Shown here: positions 1-6,780 of the stretch, piece after piece
How positions within the stretch are numbered: position 1 is the stretch's first letter
Layout of the letters: the number at the start of each line of letters is the position of its first letter
Source: an uncultured Collinsella sp.
Lineage (GTDB): Bacteria; Actinomycetota; Coriobacteriia; Coriobacteriales; Coriobacteriaceae
Reading direction: 5' to 3'
Length of the DNA stretch: 12,534 bases
Assembly (NCBI GenBank): GCA_900545165.1
Contig: UQYA01000054.1
Location: 1-12,534, forward strand
Made by a program: the position numbers and the translations under genes
The notes under the pieces: generated by a model
The model's database searches: none
Told to the model about the DNA's origin: nothing
What the model saw: the letters and a program-made list of their open reading frames with translations, nothing else

Positions 1-507
<507 letters not shown>

Positions 508-582
508 AAAATAAATGGGCTTCGAGCCCGTCCGGTCCTCTCAGTCATTCGCTGATCGGTTCCGTTCGATTCATATGGTTTT

Positions 583-588
583 AGTATA
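583..588 (-). promoter_or_regulatory. Possible -10 box of the rRNA operon promoter
   Basis: On the minus strand TATACT matches five of six bases of the sigma-A -10 consensus and lies about 75 bases upstream of the 16S 5' end. There is no TTGACA-like hexamer 16-18 bases further upstream; that space is occupied by a GC-rich hairpin (607-624). The same TATACT hexamer serves tRNA-Gly, where a better -35 box is present. The call is tentative and other promoters may lie further upstream. A small stem-loop (517-529, five base pairs) sits in the would-be leader. Confidence 0.3.
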
Positions 589-606
589 GGAAAAGGAATT
601 TCTCGG

Positions 607-624
607 GGCCGCCTCTCGGCGGCC
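607..624. repeat. Perfect GC-rich hairpin upstream of 16S
   Basis: GGCCGCC (607-613) and GGCGGCC (618-624) form a perfect seven-pair stem around a four-base loop that reads GAGA on the minus strand. There is no T-run after it on either strand, so it does not look like a standard terminator. It lies just upstream of the putative rRNA -10 box and could be a leader, processing or protein-binding structure; its function is unknown. Confidence 0.5.
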
Positions 625-1034
625 TTGCGAAAAACAAATCCAAGTTAGACCATTTCAAATGGTTCGATGTCTGCCCGGATGCGACACTTGAAGTGTCCAT
701 CCTCGCAGTATCCGGTTCTCAAGGTGCACGCCTGCGCCGGTTCCCGGTTCCACCGGGCCGCGCGGCAAGGAGATATATTGCCAGACCGGAGGGGCCCCGG
801 GGGCGGGAATCGCGCACTCCATATTTTGTTCACAAATGAATAGGTCCCTCAGTCGCATCACTGAGGTTAAAACTGAAGCATTGGCTTCTGATATTGGCGA
901 TGACCAGCTGTTTTATGTGTATTGAGACATCGGTCATCTCTGGAGCGCTACTTTACTCTAAAGGCATCAGTTATTTGTTTCCCATCGGTAAAAGGCGGGT
1001 TTTGTTCGCCAAGCGTTCTTATATATAGCTAGAT
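625..1034. other. Gene-free region upstream of the rRNA operon
   Basis: No convincing coding sequence is seen on either strand: the short open frames here have no ribosome-binding site or recognisable product. The stretch holds several dyads: 683-697 (GACACTT-G-AAGTGTC), 743-757 (CCCGGT/ACCGGG, three-base loop), 847-866 (perfect seven-pair stem CCTCAGT/ACTGAGG with a six-base loop) and a spaced inverted repeat 899-905/932-938 (GATGACC/GGTCATC). None is followed by a T-run. Being upstream of 16S it probably holds rRNA promoter or leader elements, but I could not place a consensus -35/-10 pair. Confidence 0.5.
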
Positions 1035-1050
1035 ACGGGTTCGAACCCGT
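1035..1050. repeat. T-arm-like palindrome, copy 1
   Basis: ACGGGTTCGAACCCGT is a perfect 16-base palindrome and has the sequence of a tRNA T-stem and T-loop. No complete tRNA can be folded around it. It lies just beyond a terminator (1062-1092), the same relation seen for the palindromes at 1211-1224 and 10086-10100. It is probably part of a repeat family or a tRNA remnant. Confidence 0.6.
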
Positions 1051-1061
1051 GCACCGGCAAC

Positions 1062-1092
1062 AAAAAAGCGACCAACCGGAGTTGATCGCTTT
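1062..1092 (-). terminator. Rho-independent terminator T2 (minus strand)
   Basis: On the minus strand a twelve-pair stem (1065-1076 with 1081-1092) closes a four-base TCCG loop and is followed by six T. One position (1072/1085) is a G-U wobble on the minus strand but an A-C mismatch on the plus strand, which fixes the orientation. The inner stem and loop closely match the terminator at 1238-1268, while the outer pairs differ with compensating changes. It follows a broken copy of the tRNA-Lys 3' end (1101-1120). Confidence 0.8.
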
Positions 1093-1100
1093 CTATTCCA

Positions 1101-1120
1101 TGGTGGGCCGTCAGGGGTTC
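1101..1120 (-). pseudogene. Truncated copy of tRNA-Lys 3' end
   Basis: Positions 1102-1120 are identical over 19 bases to 1281-1299, the 3' end of the intact tRNA-Lys from T-loop through T-stem and acceptor strand. The match stops abruptly in the T-loop (TTC|GAA). This copy encodes the terminal CCA (tgg at 1101-1103), which the intact gene lacks (it has CCC). No 5' half is present; a hairpin array starts two bases away. It may be the scar of integration or duplication at the tRNA 3' end. Confidence 0.75.
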
Positions 1121-1121
1121 A

Positions 1122-1224
1122 GCCTGCTTCGCAGGCGGCCGCTGCGGCGCTTTCGCGCCTTGCGCGCTGCGCTGGCAAACGCTCACGCGTTTACTCAGCT
1201 CCGCGCCCCGACGGGTCCGAACCC
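1122..1224. repeat. tRNA-linked hairpin array, Lys locus
   Basis: Three short hairpins and a T-arm-like palindrome lie in order: GCCTGC-TTC-GCAGGC (1122-1136), GGCGC-TTTC-GCGCC (1146-1159), AAACGC-TCAC-GCGTTT (1177-1192) and acgggtccgaaccc (1211-1224). The array fills the space between the broken tRNA-Lys 3' end and the terminator of the intact tRNA-Lys. The array at 9990-10100 has the same order and spacing with largely different stem sequence. No protein is coded here. Confidence 0.7.
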
Positions 1225-1237
1225 ATGAAAGGGCGAC

Positions 1238-1268
1238 AAAAAAGACGGCCAACCGAAGTTGACCGTCT
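1238..1268 (-). terminator. Rho-independent terminator T1 of tRNA-Lys
   Basis: On the minus strand an eleven-pair stem (1243-1253 with 1258-1268) closes a TTCG tetraloop and is followed by six T. It contains a G-U pair that becomes A-C on the plus strand, so it works on the minus strand. It begins 14 bases after the 3' end of tRNA-Lys and is its natural terminator. It is related to the terminator at 1062-1092. Confidence 0.88.
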
Positions 1269-1282
1269 CAACAATCTTTGGG

Positions 1283-1355
1283 TGGGCCGTCAGGGGTTCG
1301 AACCCTGGACCTTGGGATTAAAAGTCCCCTGCTCTGCCAGCTGAGCTAACGGCCC
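1283..1355 (-). tRNA. tRNA-Lys (anticodon TTT)
   Basis: The minus strand folds into a canonical cloverleaf: acceptor GGGCCGT/ACGGCCC, D-arm with AGCTGGC, anticodon loop CTTTTAA giving anticodon TTT, and T-arm CAGGG-TTCGAAC-CCCTG, with A as discriminator. The gene is 73 bases long without CCA; the bases after the discriminator read CCC, so CCA must be added enzymatically. A terminator follows at 1238-1268 and a promoter lies at 1365-1393. A truncated copy of its 3' end, with CCA, lies at 1101-1120. Confidence 0.97.
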
Positions 1356-1364
1356 GCGGGTGGC

Positions 1365-1393
1365 ATTGTACCACGGTCTGGGACTATTCCCAA
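1365..1393 (-). promoter_or_regulatory. tRNA-Lys promoter, overlapping the aminopeptidase stop codon
   Basis: On the minus strand TTGGGA (1388-1393) and TACAAT (1365-1370) are separated by 17 bases, a good sigma-A promoter, with tRNA position 1 ten bases downstream of the -10 box. The -35 box and spacer cover the last codons and the TAG stop (1384-1386) of the upstream aminopeptidase gene, so the promoter is partly built into coding sequence. Confidence 0.7.
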
Positions 1394-2664
1394 CTCCATT
1401 GGCCGTTCTGGAAAATCACAACTTCACGTCCATCAGGCGTAATGCCCACAATATCGATGTCGTCCGTGCCGATCATAAAATCGACGTGCGTGCTCGAGAC
1501 GTTAACGCCATGCTCCAGAAGCTCCTCCTTGGACATGCCATACCCACCCTCGATGCATTCGGGGAAACCGACACCTAGCGCGAGATGGCAGCTAGCGTTC
1601 TCGTCATAGAGCGTATCGTAGAACAGAACACCACTTTCGCGGATCGGCGTGTTCTTGGAAATGAGCGCGACCTCTCCCAGGTGAGCAGCGCCCTCGTCAG
1701 TATCGATGATACTTGCGAGCGTTGCCTTGCCCACGCGGGCGTCGTAGTCCACCACGCGGCCGCCCTCGAACTTAATCCAAAAATCGTCGACTTTATTGCC
1801 GTGGTGGATGAGCGGCATGGCCGAGTACACGATACCGTCGGCGCGCATGCGATCGGGCGAAGTGAAGACTTCCTCGGTGGGAATGTTGGGGAAGAAGGGG
1901 TGCCCATCGGGCGTCTTGCCCTTGCCGCCGGCCCACTCGTGACCTTTCGTCATGCCAATCGTCAGATCGGTTCCATTTGCCGCGGTGTAATGCAGGCAGT
2001 CGAAACGATTGTCGTTCAGGAAACGCAGGTTCTTTTCGAATGCGGCGTCATGGAGTTCCCAGTCGCTCTCTGGGTCCTGGCCATCGGCGCGCGCGGTGCG
2101 CAGAATCGCATTCCACAGCTTATAGATTGCAACCTCATCGGCGTCTCCCGGGAACACCTCGTGCGCCCAAGCCACGACCGGAGCGCCGGCGATGCACCAC
2201 GGATTGATGTTGTAATCCAGTCCACGGCGGAAAACTTTGCACTGCGTATTCCTCGCCTTTGATGCCGCGGCCGGCTTGGCTGGATCGATGCCCTTGAGGG
2301 CCGCAGGATCCGCACCCTCGATAAAGACAAAGCAGGCACCATCCTGGGCCAAGGAATCCAGCTGCATGCGCTTCCACTCGGGTGTCTGCTCAAAATAGCT
2401 TTTCTCGACATGCTCGTACGTGAGCCTCGTCACGGCATCATCGGCCCAAATGACCGTCACGTGACCGGCGCCGGCAGCATAGGCCTCCGCGACCACCACG
2501 CGCGCAAACGGCGCGCACTCGACCGGAGACTGAACGACGACCTCCTGGCCGGGCTTGACGTTTACGCCCTTGCGGACGACCAGGCGCGCATAGTTTTTAA
2601 TCTTGGGCTCCAGGGCCTTCATGCCCTCCAGAGCCTCTTCGACCGTCAGGGCAGCTCGAATCAT
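1384..2664 (-). CDS. M29 family metallo-aminopeptidase
   Basis: The 426-residue product matches clan MQ/M29 aminopeptidases (AmpS/PepS/aminopeptidase T), cytosolic dimetal enzymes that remove N-terminal residues from peptides; the length is typical. The metal-binding set is visible in order: PTEEVFT (Glu265), LGE (Glu331), ENASCHLALG (His360) and STHVDF (His393, Asp395). Spacings of 66, 29, 33 and 2 equal those I recall for S. aureus AmpS. The position of AmpS Tyr355 is Phe367 here. An ATG lies four codons upstream (2676), but the start at 2664 is preferred because GGAG lies six bases before it, inside that extra stretch, while the upstream ATG has no ribosome-binding site. The gene appears monocistronic: a terminator lies upstream (2693-2723) and a tRNA-Lys promoter overlaps its end. 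Confidence 0.93.
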   Translation of the reverse strand: MIRAALTVEEALEGMKALEPKIKNYARLVVRKGVNVKPGQEVVVQSPVECAPFARVVVAEAYAAGAGHVTVIWADDAVTRLTYEHVEKSYFEQTPEWKRMQLDSLAQDGACFVFIEGADPAALKGIDPAKPAAASKARNTQCKVFRRGLDYNINPWCIAGAPVVAWAHEVFPGDADEVAIYKLWNAILRTARADGQDPESDWELHDAAFEKNLRFLNDNRFDCLHYTAANGTDLTIGMTKGHEWAGGKGKTPDGHPFFPNIPTEEVFTSPDRMRADGIVYSAMPLIHHGNKVDDFWIKFEGGRVVDYDARVGKATLASIIDTDEGAAHLGEVALISKNTPIRESGVLFYDTLYDENASCHLALGVGFPECIEGGYGMSKEELLEHGVNVSSTHVDFMIGTDDIDIVGITPDGREVVIFQNGQWSWE

Positions 2665-2692
2665 GTGCCACTCCATCTATCTATAGAACAGT

Positions 2693-2723
2693 AAAAAGGC
2701 GCACCGCAAAAACGGCGCGCCTT
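2693..2723 (-). terminator. Rho-independent terminator after the purC operon
   Basis: On the minus strand AAGGCGCGCCG (2713-2723) pairs with CGGTGCGCCTT (2696-2706), with one G-U wobble, around a six-base loop, followed by a T-run. It begins 31 bases after the stop of the small membrane protein and separates that operon from the aminopeptidase gene. Confidence 0.85.
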
Positions 2724-2753
2724 ATATCTTAGCGATAAGTATGTATGCAAACG

Positions 2754-3329
2754 CTACTTCTTCTTGGAGTCCTTCTTGTCCTCCTCGGCAGCCGCGCGCT
2801 CAATAAGAGCGTTGAGCTTGTTCTCGGACATGCCCTCGGCCTGCGCGCGGTACATGTTGCGCAAGGGACGAATACGAGCGAAGTCATAGATAAAGTCGCC
2901 CAAAATGATGACGTAGGACAAAACAATGCCGACCATCTGGACAGGGCTGGACACCATGCCAGCGGGAGCGAAGTACAGCGAGGCCCAAATTGCCACGACG
3001 AGCACCATGCCAATGGCGAGCACAATCCACCAGATGCGACGGCGCTTGGTGTAGTCCTCGTCCTGCTTGAGGAGGATATTCGACACCGTATAGATGCGGT
3101 CCTCCTTGGCGCGCTGCTTAGCCTTGCGGGCGCGCTTCTCCTCTTTAGAGAGGCCCTCGAGGTTCTCGCCCTTCTCGAGCTCTTTGCGGCGTGCCTTAGA
3201 CGAAGCCGGCACGACGCGAACGGAGCTCGCTGCTTGGCGGGCGGGCTTAGCAGATGCGGCAGACTTGCGCGCAACCCCGGTAACTTCGTGGGATTGCGTG
3301 CGCTTGTTCGTGGCGCTACGGGTACTCAC
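2754..3329 (-). CDS. Small lysine-rich protein with two membrane segments, function unknown
   Basis: The 191-residue product has a basic, low-complexity N-terminal half (residues 1-80, rich in Ala, Ser, Lys and Arg, with a charged stretch at 47-78 that may be a coiled coil), two hydrophobic segments at about 99-121 and 127-148 joined by a short loop, and a charged C-terminus ending KKDSKKK. There is no signal peptide, so both ends are probably cytoplasmic. I do not recognise a family with confidence; small proteins of this kind (basic tail plus membrane hairpin) are common in Actinobacteria. The GTG start follows the purC stop TAA with no gap, and its GGAG lies inside the last purC codons, so translation is coupled to purC. 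A terminator follows. Confidence 0.8.
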   Translation of the reverse strand: MSTRSATNKRTQSHEVTGVARKSAASAKPARQAASSVRVVPASSKARRKELEKGENLEGLSKEEKRARKAKQRAKEDRIYTVSNILLKQDEDYTKRRRIWWIVLAIGMVLVVAIWASLYFAPAGMVSSPVQMVGIVLSYVIILGDFIYDFARIRPLRNMYRAQAEGMSENKLNALIERAAAEEDKKDSKKK

Positions 3330-4217
3330 TTATGCGTTCTCCTTCATGCTTGTGAACTGGGAGCCCGTGATGATCTGGAAGGCCTCGCGATAGCGCTCGG
3401 ACGTGCCATCGATGACCTCGGCGGGCAGGTGCGGGGTCTCCCCCGTCATATCCCAGTTGGCCTTGAGCCAATTGCGGACGAATTGCTTGTCGTAGCTAGG
3501 CTGGATCTTGCCCTCCTCGTAGCTGGCAGCAGGCCAGAAACGGCTGGAGTCGGGCGTGAGACACTCGTCGATCAGCGTGACCTTGCCATCGATGACACCA
3601 AACTCGAACTTGGTGTCGGCAATGATGATGCCACGGGTCGCGGCGTACTCGGCGGCAGCCTTGTAGATCTTGAGGGAAAGGTCGCGAATCTGCGTGGCGA
3701 TGTCCTCGCCCACGATCTCGCAGCAACGCTCGAACGAGATGTTCTCGTCGTGGTCACCGATCTCGGCCTTCGTGGACGGCGTGAACAGCGGCTCAGGAAG
3801 CTTGGAAGCCTCGGTCAGGCCCTCAGGCAGCTGGATGCCGCAGACGGTGCCGTTCTCGTCGTAGGTCTTCTTGCCCGAACCGGTCAGATAGCCGCGGACG
3901 ATGCACTCGATAGGAATCGTCTGGGCCTTCTTAACCAGCATGGCGCGGCCAGCGAGGTAGTCACGATACTCAGCAAACTCCTCGGGGAAATCCGCCGGGT
4001 CGATGGAAACGAGATGGTTGGGGACGATGTCGGCAAACTTATCGAACCAGAATGCCGAGATGCGATTGAGTACCTCTCCCTTAAACGGAATCTCGTCGGG
4101 AAGAATGAAGTCGAACGCAGAAATGCGGTCGGTGGCAACCATCAGCAGGTTTTCACCGGCATCGTAAATATCACGAACCTTGCCACGGGAATCCGGACGA
4201 CGCTCCATCGTTGTCAC
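3330..4217 (-). CDS. purC: Phosphoribosylaminoimidazole-succinocarboxamide synthase (SAICAR synthetase)
   Basis: This enzyme joins CAIR and aspartate using ATP in purine biosynthesis. The 295-residue product shows the family motifs in order: GKVRDIYD (12-19), TDRISAFD (29-36), PIECIVRGYLTGSG (102-115), ADTKFEFG (200-207) and DECLTPDSSRFW (217-228). The length fits the roughly 300-residue form. The frame also opens with a GTG at 4226, but AGGAG abuts that codon directly; the GTG at 4217 has eight bases after AGGAG and is the better start, while the ATG at 4208 is too far away. The next gene begins at the base after the stop codon. PurB, which acts on the product of this enzyme, is encoded 4 kb upstream on the same strand, not in the same operon. 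Confidence 0.95.
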   Translation of the reverse strand: MTTMERRPDSRGKVRDIYDAGENLLMVATDRISAFDFILPDEIPFKGEVLNRISAFWFDKFADIVPNHLVSIDPADFPEEFAEYRDYLAGRAMLVKKAQTIPIECIVRGYLTGSGKKTYDENGTVCGIQLPEGLTEASKLPEPLFTPSTKAEIGDHDENISFERCCEIVGEDIATQIRDLSLKIYKAAAEYAATRGIIIADTKFEFGVIDGKVTLIDECLTPDSSRFWPAASYEEGKIQPSYDKQFVRNWLKANWDMTGETPHLPAEVIDGTSERYREAFQIITGSQFTSMKENA

Positions 4218-4248
4218 GTGAGTCACTCCTTACCTAAATACGACAGAA

Positions 4249-4268
4249 ATGCGGGTTCTTTCCCGCAT
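4249..4268 (-). terminator. Hairpin between kinase gene and purC, possible weak terminator
   Basis: ATGCGGG (4262-4268 read on the minus strand) pairs perfectly with CCCGCAT (4249-4255) around a six-base AAAGAA loop. The following bases (TTCTGTCG) are only mildly T-rich, so termination of the kinase transcript would be partial. It could also act in the purC leader, because purC starts about 30 bases further on. No clear purC promoter was seen. Confidence 0.4.
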
Positions 4269-4326
4269 GTTTTCGCAAACTCGGAGCGGCAGGGACGCGG
4301 CCCCTCCTTCACCGAATAGCGAAAAG

Positions 4327-5892
4327 CTAGTGCTCCATTGTAGTAGATGCCGCGTCTGCCGTGTGCTCGCGGGGCAGATGAATTGTAAAAGTCGTACCCT
4401 TTCCAAGCTCCGACTCCACGGATATGTAGCCATGGTGACGCTCGACGATCTGCTTGGTCACGGCGAGGCCAACGCCCAGGCCGCCAGCTTCGCGGGCGCG
4501 GCTGGCATCGGCGCGCCAAAACCGCCCGAAGATGCGCGACAGATCGTCCTTGGCAATACCGATACCGGTATCAGAAACGGCAATGCTGACGTGCTTGCGG
4601 TCACTTAGCACCGACACCACGACCCAACCGCCCTCGGGGGTGTAGCGCATGGCGTTGCTCATGAGGTTGATAACACATTGCGTGATCATGTCGGGATCGG
4701 CCTCGACGACATCGTCGTGACCCTGGGTCTCGTCCGCAAAACGCAGGCGCAGATCGCGGTCGACAAACAGGCGCTCCTGGGCATTGACGATGGAACGCAC
4801 GAAAGGAACCATGTCCACCGGCTCAAGGTTGAGCGGAGCCGTGCTGTTTTCCATGCGCGACAGGTCGAGCATCTGCTGCACCAGACGAGCCAGGCGGCGC
4901 GTCTCGGAAGCAACGGTCTCCAAATGCTCATCGTCGGTGGGATACACGCCATCCTGCATAGCCTCGACCGTTGCGAGCATGGCCATAAGCGGCGTGCGAA
5001 GCTCGTGTGCAACGTCTGAAGTCAGGCGCTTCTCGTGTTTCATATCCTTCTCGAGCGAAGTGGCCATCTCATCGAAGGTCTCACCCAGCTGATCGATTTC
5101 GTCATCGCCGCGCAGTCCCGTGCGAGCCGACAGGTCGCCGTCACGAATTTGCTTTGCGGTACTGGTGATGCGATGAATCGGCTTGGTGAGCATGCGCGAC
5201 ACGAGCGATCCGATAACGACCGAAATGCAGATTGCAACAACCGCGGCGAGGGCCATGGCGTTAAAGGTCTTCTCCCTAAACGCAGAGTCCGCCTTGGTGA
5301 GCAGAGCGTCGGAGCCGATGGCCCACAGCTTTACCTGTCCGACATGCTCGCCGGAAGACGTTACAATCTCGACGTTAGCAACGCTATCGGAGTCGGTTGG
5401 AGCAGACGAGACCGGGCTATGCGATGCCCTCTTGCCGCTCGTGTCGTCGGTCGTAGCCTGGTTTTCGCGTACATCGGCGGTGGCGCTTGCCGAGGGCCAG
5501 GAATCGTCATAAACGATCACGCCCTTTTTATTGACGACCTGCATGCCCAGATCGTCGGAAACCAAACTCGACGTTGCGACCGTGCGCAGTTCTCCCGCGG
5601 TCCAAGAGCCGTTTTCCTCATATGAGGTTGCCAACTTCTCGGCAGCGGAATTTGCGATTTCGACGATATTGGAGCGTGTGTAATCCGAAAAGACCGTGCC
5701 CCACACAACAGAGACAACGCCCACCAGCACCAATACCGTCATGAGCGATGTCAGAGCAAAAGCAAGTGCCATGCGCGAGGGATAGCTCATCGTTGGCCGT
5801 GAATCGGAACGAGGCGTGTTCCAACTAGCCTTGGAACCCGCCTCGCTCTCCTGCTTGTGCTTTTGTCCGATTTCAAAGCGCGCAGGTGTCAT
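4327..5892 (-). CDS. Two-component sensor histidine kinase (HAMP, HisKA, HATPase)
   Basis: The 521-residue product is a class I membrane histidine kinase that should autophosphorylate and pass phosphate to the response regulator encoded just upstream. It has a cytoplasmic N-terminal tail (1-40), a membrane segment (43-66), an external sensor region (about 68-210), a second membrane segment (212-232), a HAMP linker (233-284), the H-box SDVAHELRTPL with His296, the N-box NLMSNAMRYT (Asn413), the G1 box DTGIGI (441-446), the F-box FGRFWR and the G2 box GLGVGLAVTK (471-480). The sensor contains a Ser/Thr/Asp-rich low-complexity insert (about 131-170), so its ligand is not evident. The start ATG at 5892 has AGGG overlapping the TAG stop of the regulator gene (gap 11 bases), so the pair is coupled. 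The 34-residue tail before the next Met is unusually long, but that Met has no ribosome-binding site. Confidence 0.93.
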   Translation of the reverse strand: MTPARFEIGQKHKQESEAGSKASWNTPRSDSRPTMSYPSRMALAFALTSLMTVLVLVGVVSVVWGTVFSDYTRSNIVEIANSAAEKLATSYEENGSWTAGELRTVATSSLVSDDLGMQVVNKKGVIVYDDSWPSASATADVRENQATTDDTSGKRASHSPVSSAPTDSDSVANVEIVTSSGEHVGQVKLWAIGSDALLTKADSAFREKTFNAMALAAVVAICISVVIGSLVSRMLTKPIHRITSTAKQIRDGDLSARTGLRGDDEIDQLGETFDEMATSLEKDMKHEKRLTSDVAHELRTPLMAMLATVEAMQDGVYPTDDEHLETVASETRRLARLVQQMLDLSRMENSTAPLNLEPVDMVPFVRSIVNAQERLFVDRDLRLRFADETQGHDDVVEADPDMITQCVINLMSNAMRYTPEGGWVVVSVLSDRKHVSIAVSDTGIGIAKDDLSRIFGRFWRADASRAREAGGLGVGLAVTKQIVERHHGYISVESELGKGTTFTIHLPREHTADAASTTMEH

Positions 5893-5903
5893 ATGTGATT
5901 TCC

Positions 5904-6626
5904 CTATTTCTCGTCCGACTTATCGGTCTTGGCCGGAGCCTCGAAGCGATAGCCGACACCATGGACGGTGTAGAGCCACTTGGGCTTCTTGGGATCATCG
6001 CCCAGCTTGGCGCGAAGATTCTTCACGTGGCTATCGATGGTGCGCTCATAGCCCTCAAAGTCATACCCGAGCACTTTCTCGACCAGCTCCATGCGGTTAT
6101 ACACACGGCCGGGATGGCGGGCAAGCGTGGTGAGCAGCTTGAACTCGGAAGCCGTCAGATCGACTTCCTTGCCCTCGACCAAGATCTTGTGGCCCGAGAT
6201 ATCGATGACCAGATCGCCGAAGTCGAGTACCTCGACGGCGGGCTCGTCGGCCTGATGGGCACGGCGGAACAGAGCGCGAACGCGGGCGACGAGCTCGCGC
6301 GGCGAGAACGGCTTAATCAGATAGTCGTCGGCGCCGAGCTCAAGACCGATAATACGGTCCTCGATCTCGCCCTTAGCCGTCAGCATGATGATGGGGACAT
6401 CCGAGGTATCGCGAATGGTGCGGCAAACGCGCTCGCCGGGAATCTTGGGGAGCATAAGGTCGAGCACGACCAGGTCGAACTGATGCTTCTCGAACTCCTC
6501 GATCGCGGACTGGCCGTCGCCGACGCCCACAACCCAGTAGCCTTCGCGCTCGAGATAGGCAGCGACGGCGTCACGGATTGCCTTCTCATCCTCGACCAGC
6601 AGAATCTTTTTTGCATCTGAAGCCAT
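5904..6626 (-). CDS. OmpR/PhoB-family response regulator
   Basis: The 240-residue product has a receiver domain (about 7-120) with acidic pocket Glu12/Asp13, phosphoacceptor Asp56 (VVLDLMLP), Thr83 (MLTAK) and Lys105 (IKPF), followed by a winged-helix DNA-binding domain (about 132-230) containing DLTASEFKLL, ERTIDSHVKNLRAKLG and YTVHGVGYRFE. It should bind DNA as a dimer after phosphorylation by the adjacent kinase. The start ATG at 6626 is preceded by a run of G (SD-like, about eight bases away). The regulator comes first and the kinase second in one operon. The target genes are not evident; autoregulation is possible, but no direct repeat was recognised in the upstream gap. I leave the gene symbol empty because the orthologue is uncertain. 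Confidence 0.95.
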   Translation of the reverse strand: MASDAKKILLVEDEKAIRDAVAAYLEREGYWVVGVGDGQSAIEEFEKHQFDLVVLDLMLPKIPGERVCRTIRDTSDVPIIMLTAKGEIEDRIIGLELGADDYLIKPFSPRELVARVRALFRRAHQADEPAVEVLDFGDLVIDISGHKILVEGKEVDLTASEFKLLTTLARHPGRVYNRMELVEKVLGYDFEGYERTIDSHVKNLRAKLGDDPKKPKWLYTVHGVGYRFEAPAKTDKSDEK

Positions 6627-6780
6627 AACACGGCCCCCCCTGTCTCAATTAGCTAAGAACAAGCCCATTTTAACGCACCTGAGCCCGCCGGATGCCGCTA
6701 TGACGCGGCAGCTCGGCAGGCGGTACTCACAATTACAACGCGTTTATTCCCCTGTTGGCGCCTTTTTAACCCCTCTAAGC
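6627..6780 (-). promoter_or_regulatory. Gap upstream of the response regulator with possible -10 box
   Basis: This 154-base gap separates the lipoprotein gene from the regulator gene, both on the minus strand. TAAAAT (6667-6672) is a possible -10 box about 40 bases before the start codon, but no good -35 lies at the right distance. A stem TGCCGC/GCGGCA (6693-6698 with 6705-6710), flanked by outer CCGCC/GGCGG, lies just upstream; it has no T-run and could be an operator or a weak terminator. I cannot tell whether the regulator pair is read from its own promoter or from the lipoprotein operon. Confidence 0.3.

Noticed and set aside
847..866. Hairpin as a Rho-independent terminator
   Set aside because: The seven-pair stem is perfect, but there is no T-run on either strand and no gene directly upstream to terminate.
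1019..1252. Minus-strand open frame of 77 codons near tRNA-Lys
   Set aside because: It reads through terminators, T-arm palindromes and the tRNA fragment; the GFEPV-like residues come from the T-arm sequence, a common false gene call.
2745..4319. Plus-strand open frame of 524 codons
   Set aside because: It is antisense to purC and the small membrane protein, both of which have clear motifs or ribosome-binding sites. Its own product has no recognisable motif and is typical of GC-rich shadow frames.
4223..4519. Minus-strand open frame of 98 codons between kinase and purC
   Set aside because: It overlaps the end of the kinase gene in another frame and lacks a ribosome-binding site; the kinase frame continues with its full motif set.
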